Source: Bacillota bacterium (GTDB lineage: Bacteria > Bacillota_I > Bacilli_A > RFN20 > CAG-826). Taken from it: a stretch of 10,273 nt of DNA. The translations under genes and the position numbers were made by a program. Shown in pieces: positions 6,582 through 10,273 of this stretch. The DNA is taken from assembly GCA_003512585.1 (NCBI GenBank), contig DOQE01000122.1, positions 1 to 10,273 on the forward strand. The letters are read 5' to 3'. The notes beneath the pieces are model-generated. The model saw only the letters and a program-made list of their open reading frames with translations. It made no database searches and was not told the origin of the DNA. Within the stretch, counting starts at the first letter, position 1; the number at the start of each line of letters is the position of its first letter.

Positions 6582-7952
6582 ATGGATAACGATAGAATTC
6601 GTGCCGATTGTCCTAACGGACACGGCCCTCTTTGCTATGACGAGCAAAAAGATATCTTATTTTGTAAGTATTGCGGATATAGCGAAAAAGTAAAAAACAA
6701 CGTTACTATTAACAATATAGTTACTAACAATACGATTCAAACAACGCAATCGAATAAAAGCTCGGCTGAAGAAAACGACGATTATAGATATGTTAAGGCA
6801 GTAGAGAAAGCTTTTAGGTATGTTGAACAAGATGATCCTGAATCCATCGGGGAAGTCAGGGAAGAATTAAGAAGAGATTTCCCTTCTTCCTATTTCTATT
6901 CGATTTTGTTTGCCTTTAAAGATAAGGACATATCCAAAATTGTGTTGAATCCTATTGGCTACATAGATTTTATAAAGGGCGAAGAGGCTAATTTTGTTAA
7001 GTATATGAATACCCCTTTGCACGAGAATAATCCAGGTGGTATTAAGATTTTGAATTATGACACTTTGCTTATTTCTTATGAATTAGTAAAAGATTCTTTC
7101 GGCTTTATCACCGATAACATGAAAGAGTATCTTGTAAACGGTGAAGAGAGTGAACCCTATGTTGTTAGTATTCTTGCATTCTTTAAGAAATTAAGTGTCG
7201 ATATAAATGAATGCCTTAGGGAAAAGATTACTAAATGTATCAAATATGATATTGATAAAAAGCACCATGAAGCAATTCTCTCTTTAAAGAAAGATTGCGA
7301 TGCATTCGTTTCTAGGTTAGATGCTTTATATAAAGCCGAATCTAAATATGCATTCGATAAATTGCCTTATGTCATGGAAGTGGCGGATATGAAAAATGGT
7401 TTAGATAGCCAAGAGCTTGATAAGCTAGTTTCTACAGGCAAGACTTCTGGCTTCTTTGCAACAATTATTGGTTTAATTATATTTGCAATTGGGGTATTAG
7501 TTACGATTATTGGCATTGTTTTGCCAGATCCTGCCATTGGAAATGGAATTTCTTTTATAGGGTGTGGGATTGCTTTAGCGACATTGCCTTTTAACATTGT
7601 TGGAAGAAAAAGATTTGAAGGGAGTAAAAGCAAGCTTGAAGTAATTTGTGCCATCGCTAGTGCCATCGCTGGATTCAGTGTCATGGTTGCCTCCGCTTCT
7701 AGTCAAGGCGATGTCAGGTGGCCTTGGGTTTTCCCATTATTTATCCAAGCTATACCTTCCTTTATTTCCTTAATTAAGCTTCCAAAGATTATAAAAAAGC
7801 ATAAACAGATAAAAGAAAACAAGGCTAAATACAATTTGGGCATGAGCCAAGCAGAAGAGTCGCTTAATGATTCTTATGATAATGCCGAATATGAAGAAAT
7901 ATTCGATTTGGCAGCTGATTTTACTTACTCATTCTCTTCTTGGGATTGCTAG
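6582..7952 (+). CDS. Zinc-ribbon protein with soluble helical middle and four C-terminal TM helices (YdjG-like layout)
   Basis: This 456-aa protein starts with a TFIIB-like zinc ribbon: C10-PNG-H14 with nearby C18, then C28-x2-C31. A low-complexity stretch rich in Asn, Thr and Val (39-57) follows, such as often links N-terminal ribbons to the next domain. The middle (about 65-280) is soluble, mostly helical and unassigned. The last third has about four TM helices (290-313, 323-340, 353-371, 381-398), then a basic KIIKKHKQIKENK segment and an acidic aromatic tail ending in Cys456. B. subtilis YdjG, a partner of the SPFH protein YdjI, also combines an N-terminal zinc finger with membrane helices; I see similar layout but cannot claim orthology. 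GGAGG (6568-6572) lies 9 bases before the ATG, which directly follows the previous stop. Probably a membrane partner of the SPFH protein. Confidence 0.8.
   Translation: MDNDRIRADCPNGHGPLCYDEQKDILFCKYCGYSEKVKNNVTINNIVTNNTIQTTQSNKSSAEENDDYRYVKAVEKAFRYVEQDDPESIGEVREELRRDFPSSYFYSILFAFKDKDISKIVLNPIGYIDFIKGEEANFVKYMNTPLHENNPGGIKILNYDTLLISYELVKDSFGFITDNMKEYLVNGEESEPYVVSILAFFKKLSVDINECLREKITKCIKYDIDKKHHEAILSLKKDCDAFVSRLDALYKAESKYAFDKLPYVMEVADMKNGLDSQELDKLVSTGKTSGFFATIIGLIIFAIGVLVTIIGIVLPDPAIGNGISFIGCGIALATLPFNIVGRKRFEGSKSKLEVICAIASAIAGFSVMVASASSQGDVRWPWVFPLFIQAIPSFISLIKLPKIIKKHKQIKENKAKYNLGMSQAEESLNDSYDNAEYEEIFDLAADFTYSFSSWDC
7648..7671 (+). repeat. 12-bp in-frame tandem duplication inside a TM-helix coding region
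   Basis: GTGCCATCGCTA (7648-7659) is followed directly by GTGCCATCGCTG (7660-7671), 11 of 12 bases identical. It encodes consecutive AIAS-AIAG steps in the third TM helix (about 353-371) of the zinc-ribbon membrane protein. It looks like a small, reading-frame-preserving slippage duplication. Confidence 0.8.
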
Positions 7953-7972
7953 AAGAAAAAAATAAATTTTTG

Positions 7973-7992
7973 CGGTTGGGTTTGTCCAATCG
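7973..7992 (+). other. Hairpin in the 77-base gap before the tandem SPFH-like genes
   Basis: CGGTTGG (7973-7979) pairs with CCAATCG (7986-7992), six Watson-Crick pairs plus one G-U, around a 6-base loop. No T-run follows on the + strand, so it is not a normal terminator. It could stabilise or process the mRNA between the two halves of the run. Read on the opposite strand it is followed by an A/T-rich tract containing T-runs. Confidence 0.35.
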
Positions 7993-8016
7993 AAGAATAA
8001 CCATTTAAAAAATAAG

Positions 8017-8022
8017 AAGGAG
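8017..8022 (+). promoter_or_regulatory. Strong Shine-Dalgarno site AAGGAG
   Basis: AAGGAG lies 7 bases before the ATG at 8030 and is the strongest consensus site I see in the window. It fixes the start of the first of the three tandem genes and suggests robust translation. Confidence 0.85.
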
Positions 8023-8029
8023 AAAACAA

Positions 8030-8770
8030 ATGGCAAAATTTACCACAAACATCGGCCAAGGCGAATGGCTAGCCGTAATTGGGTCTAATTCTTTTGAACC
8101 AAAAACTTTTAAAATGGGGGACGCTATCATTATCCCAAAGGGTTTTGAATTAACGATTTTCCAAAATGATATGCCAATCCATACCGTTAAGGCTCAAGAA
8201 AATGCGCATAGGTTTAATATAAATACCTCAAACATTCCGGAAATGAGAACAAAAGGCTTAATCTTTAAAAAAGCCGATTTGGTTTTGCTTATTGTCAATA
8301 CCCATCCAAATATTTTCTACAATGTTTTAAAGGCCGAGCCAGTCAATTTGAAAATCGGTGACGATTATGCTTCAACCCATAACATTAAAAAAGGCTCAAC
8401 AGCCAAAGCTTACTATGCGCTTTATCAAGAAGTTTGCTATAACACCTTTAATCCAAGGGAAATTTATAAATTTTGGAAGAGTTCTAAGATGAAAGCGGTC
8501 AATGGTGTTTTCTTTAAACCTGCTAGTTATATGAAAGTATTTACCACAAAGTTTATCGAAGAACATATGTTTAATGAATATGCCATGATAATGGATGCAA
8601 AAAATAAGATCTATGATTGCCATGGTCCTTGTGCCCAACGCTTCCCAAGCGTTGAAAAGCAGATGCTAGATAGACTTTTGAAAGCTCTTTATAACGCTTT
8701 TGATGGTTTAGGATTTGGGGTACAAATTAAAGTTGGTGCGACTAGTGATTGCCCATATGGGAGAAAATAA
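8030..8770 (+). CDS. Uncharacterised protein, possible divergent SPFH-like paralogue 1
   Basis: I cannot assign this 246-aa protein to a named family. It has no signal peptide or TM helix. A beta-rich N-terminal part reads GEWLAVIGSN (11-20), FKMGDAIII (27-35), FQND (44-47), RFNINTSNIP (61-70) and DLVLLIVN (83-90), then a Lys/Tyr-rich middle (AKAYYALYQE, 125-134; NPREIYKFW, 141-149), and ends with an amphipathic helix and strand (KQMLDRLLKALYNAFDGLGFGVQIKVG, 210-236). This order resembles the YdjI-type SPFH domain encoded upstream, and the N-terminal third matches the protein starting at 9566 more clearly. A CHGPC motif (197-201) is notable. It has neither zinc ribbons nor a Gly-rich membrane segment, so it might act as an extra subunit. 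It starts 77 bases after the zinc-ribbon membrane gene; the next gene follows by 2 bases. Proline is mostly CCA here (8 of 11), unlike the CCT-preferring gene before it. SPFH relationship is inference. Confidence 0.72.
   Translation: MAKFTTNIGQGEWLAVIGSNSFEPKTFKMGDAIIIPKGFELTIFQNDMPIHTVKAQENAHRFNINTSNIPEMRTKGLIFKKADLVLLIVNTHPNIFYNVLKAEPVNLKIGDDYASTHNIKKGSTAKAYYALYQEVCYNTFNPREIYKFWKSSKMKAVNGVFFKPASYMKVFTTKFIEEHMFNEYAMIMDAKNKIYDCHGPCAQRFPSVEKQMLDRLLKALYNAFDGLGFGVQIKVGATSDCPYGRK
8759..8763 (+). promoter_or_regulatory. Ribosome binding site GGGAG that decides the start at 8773
   Basis: GGGAG lies inside the end of the upstream gene, 9 bases before the ATG at 8773. The frame is open back to a TTG at 8749, but that codon is preceded by no Shine-Dalgarno sequence and would overlap the previous gene by 22 bases, so the ATG is preferred. 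Confidence 0.8.
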
Positions 8771-8772
8771 CA

Positions 8773-9564
8773 ATGGATTTTACTTGGAGTAAAAACGAAA
8801 ACGAAATTTCCGAAGTTATTTGTTTAATAACTAATGATCCTTATAAAAAAGATGCCGCCCCAACCATTAACGCTTGTGATAGGGTAGTGGTTCCGGTAGG
8901 AAAAAGCTTTATTGGCATCAGCTACCATTTCGAAGACGATGCCGTTTGCTCAACTTTATTCGATTTTAAAAACGATAGCGAAGAAGAACAAATTTATTAT
9001 TTCGATGGCAAAGTTTTCTATATCAACGGAAAAAAGGTAGCCGAGCTTCCTTCTTTAGGGGAAAATTCAACTTTCTTCTTTCTTTTAACTAACATTACCT
9101 CTAAACCATTTTGCTTTAAATATGAATGGATTGACAAATCCAATTATTTCCCAATCGGAGCAGCCGATATTGTGGTATTAATTAAGATAAATGGCATTGA
9201 TATGAACAAAGCATTTGGCGAATCTTGGAGTGAACATAATTTACCCGTATGTTTAGAATTCCTTGATAAGGTTATTTACCCAACAACGGCAAGGGGCCTT
9301 AATTCTGAAGACTTCAAATCCCAATTCTCTTCTTTGGTCGATCCTAAATATAACTATTTTACGTTCAGTATGATGAAAGTGATGACTGCTAGGAGTGAAA
9401 AAAAAGATCCTCTTATGGGAAAGGCCGTCGATTATTTAAATAATTATTTAATTAATAAGCTTTCTTCGATAGGAATAAAGGCCGAGGTTAGTTATGTTGA
9501 TTTCGAAGGGTATGATTTCGGTTTTTATTTGAATGATTTTTCCGATGCGATAAAAGGTAATTAA
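8773..9564 (+). CDS. Uncharacterised protein, possible divergent SPFH-like paralogue 2
   Basis: This 263-aa protein is unrecognised, soluble by appearance and without signal peptide. It starts 2 bases after the previous stop and ends 1 base before the next ATG. Beta-rich segments include ISEVICLITND (12-22), CDRVVVPVGKSFIGISYHF (35-53) and EQIYYFDGKVFYINGKKVAEL (72-92). A middle part, FCFKYEWIDKSNYFPIGAADIVVLIKING (113-141), has the spacing of an SPFH core strand pair: a W-x-D step, a Gly, then a hydrophobic strand and an I-x-D motif. The end has an amphipathic helix and strand, GKAVDYLNNYLINKLSSIGIKAEVSYVDF (216-244), matching in layout the C-termini of both flanking proteins, especially the G-I-K/G-F-G turn. 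No cysteine cluster, zinc ribbon or TM helix is seen. Paralogy with its neighbours is inferred from pattern only and is weaker than that between genes 8030 and 9566. Confidence 0.7.
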   Translation: MDFTWSKNENEISEVICLITNDPYKKDAAPTINACDRVVVPVGKSFIGISYHFEDDAVCSTLFDFKNDSEEEQIYYFDGKVFYINGKKVAELPSLGENSTFFFLLTNITSKPFCFKYEWIDKSNYFPIGAADIVVLIKINGIDMNKAFGESWSEHNLPVCLEFLDKVIYPTTARGLNSEDFKSQFSSLVDPKYNYFTFSMMKVMTARSEKKDPLMGKAVDYLNNYLINKLSSIGIKAEVSYVDFEGYDFGFYLNDFSDAIKGN

Positions 9565-9565
9565 T

Positions 9566-10273
9566 ATGGATTATAAACTTTCTACATATAGCGTTCTTGG
9601 CTGCATCACTCCAAAAAAATCTTGTTTTAACATAGGTGATTTAATCGTATCTTCTAATCTTTGGACCTATACAATTGCCCTTATTCAAAATGGCAAAGTT
9701 GTAGATACGGCAAAAGTTAGCCAAAAGCCCTTGTTTATTAATAAAAAAACATTCCCACATTTAAAAAAAGGTTTATTTAGTAACAAAGTAAAAGGAAAAA
9801 TATACACCTTTTATACAGCTTATGAAGATACCCCAAATGATTTTAGGGCATGTTTTGAAATCAAAGATAAATTTGATGGAAAAGAAATTACATTGGATTT
9901 TAAAACTTGCGCAACTATTTTAAGCGTTGATTTTAATAAAATTGAATATTGGGTAAATGACTGCAATATTGTTTTTAATGAAAAATCCGATATAGCAAAT
10001 TTTTCTTATACTAAGTGGTTTGAACATATGATTTTTGTTTGTTTTGCCAAGAGATTAAAAGAATGCAAAAACGAGGCATGGGTTAGTTCTTTTTATCATG
10101 ACGATAGATTTGTGCTTCCCGATGATGTTGATAGTTCTCCTAACGAATTAAAAGAGTTCATGAAAAAAATGGCAAAAGATATCGAATACGAATTTTCCGA
10201 TATCGGCATAAAAACCTGTGTTCGTTTTTGTGGTAAAAATGATAAAAATACCCTTTGTGCCTTCTCTACTCCT
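9566..10273 (+). CDS. Uncharacterised protein, possible divergent SPFH-like paralogue 3 (C-terminus cut by window end)
   Basis: An open frame begins at ATG 9566, one base after the preceding stop, and runs to the window edge without a stop, giving at least 236 residues. The N-terminal part, FNIGDLIVS (21-29), LIQNGKVVDTAKVS (39-52), LFINKKTFPHLKKGLF (56-71), lines up with FKMGDAIII, FQNDMPIHTVKAQ and FNINTSNIPEMRTKGLIF in the protein starting at 8030: F-x-[IM]-G-D-x-I, QN, F-x-I-N and G-L are kept in order, with small gaps. The middle (about 91-130) resembles the second protein in spacing, with a W-x-N-D at its end. The far end has ELKEFMKKMAKDIEYEFSDIGIKTCVRFCG, a helix-turn-strand matching both neighbours. 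No TM helix or zinc ribbon is visible in the part present. No good Shine-Dalgarno site precedes it, so translation is probably coupled. Family unknown; SPFH-like fold is inference. Confidence 0.75.
   Translation, partial: MDYKLSTYSVLGCITPKKSCFNIGDLIVSSNLWTYTIALIQNGKVVDTAKVSQKPLFINKKTFPHLKKGLFSNKVKGKIYTFYTAYEDTPNDFRACFEIKDKFDGKEITLDFKTCATILSVDFNKIEYWVNDCNIVFNEKSDIANFSYTKWFEHMIFVCFAKRLKECKNEAWVSSFYHDDRFVLPDDVDSSPNELKEFMKKMAKDIEYEFSDIGIKTCVRFCGKNDKNTLCAFSTP

Noticed and set aside
6499..6693. Plus-strand 64-aa frame bridging two genes
   Set aside because: It overlaps the end of the four-TM gene and the start of the zinc-ribbon gene in another frame; both have good start sites and recognisable features.
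7367..7684. Minus-strand 105-aa frame
   Set aside because: Antisense shadow of the TM-helix coding region of the zinc-ribbon membrane protein.
8749..8772. TTG start giving an 8-residue longer second tandem protein
   Set aside because: GGGAG at 8759-8763 serves the ATG at 8773, and the longer form would overlap the upstream gene without a Shine-Dalgarno site.
1..10273. CRISPR array, tRNA/rRNA genes, transposase or integrase genes
   Set aside because: None seen by eye: no regularly spaced repeats, no cloverleaf-like sequence and no transposase or recombinase motifs in any supported protein.

Overview
The window is AT-rich bacterial DNA, densely coded on the + strand. It uses the standard bacterial code: the 638-2176 gene ends in TGA and the tryptophans I checked are TGG, which argues against the Mycoplasma/Spiroplasma code. 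Low G+C, Gram-positive style Shine-Dalgarno sites (AAGGAG, GGAGG, AGGAG) and the protein families fit Bacillota, perhaps an uncultured gut Bacilli/Erysipelotrichales/Mollicutes-like lineage. The lineage is inferred only.

Region 1 (21-563) is a small NAD(P)H:FMN reductase/flavodoxin-fold protein with a Cys-rich loop. Region 2 (638-4588) is a tight three-gene set for a surface polysaccharide: a two-TM Wzz-like chain-length/co-polymerase protein, a monotopic phosphoglycosyl transferase that would load the first sugar-phosphate on undecaprenyl phosphate, and a Wzy/O-antigen-ligase-like polymerase or ligase. No further glycosyltransferases or flippase are present, so any others lie elsewhere.

Region 3 (4589-5015) is a 427-base, very AT-rich non-coding gap with two terminator-like hairpins. 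It separates the polysaccharide set from the next operon.

Region 4 (5016 to the window end) is the most unusual part. A YdjI-type SPFH (band 7) protein with a Gly-rich hydrophobic segment and two C-terminal zinc ribbons is followed by a four-TM protein and a zinc-ribbon plus four-TM protein (gaps of 9 and 0 bases). After a 77-base gap come three very tightly packed genes (gaps of 2 and 1 bases; the last is cut by the window end) for proteins of about 235-263 aa. I recognise no established family for these three, but by eye they share a layout with each other and with the SPFH domain. My reading is an expanded SPFH-centred membrane module, related in spirit to the Bacillus YdjG/YdjI envelope-stress proteins, with several divergent SPFH-like paralogues that might form mixed assemblies. 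The SPFH and zinc-ribbon calls are well supported; the paralogue and system interpretation is a hypothesis.
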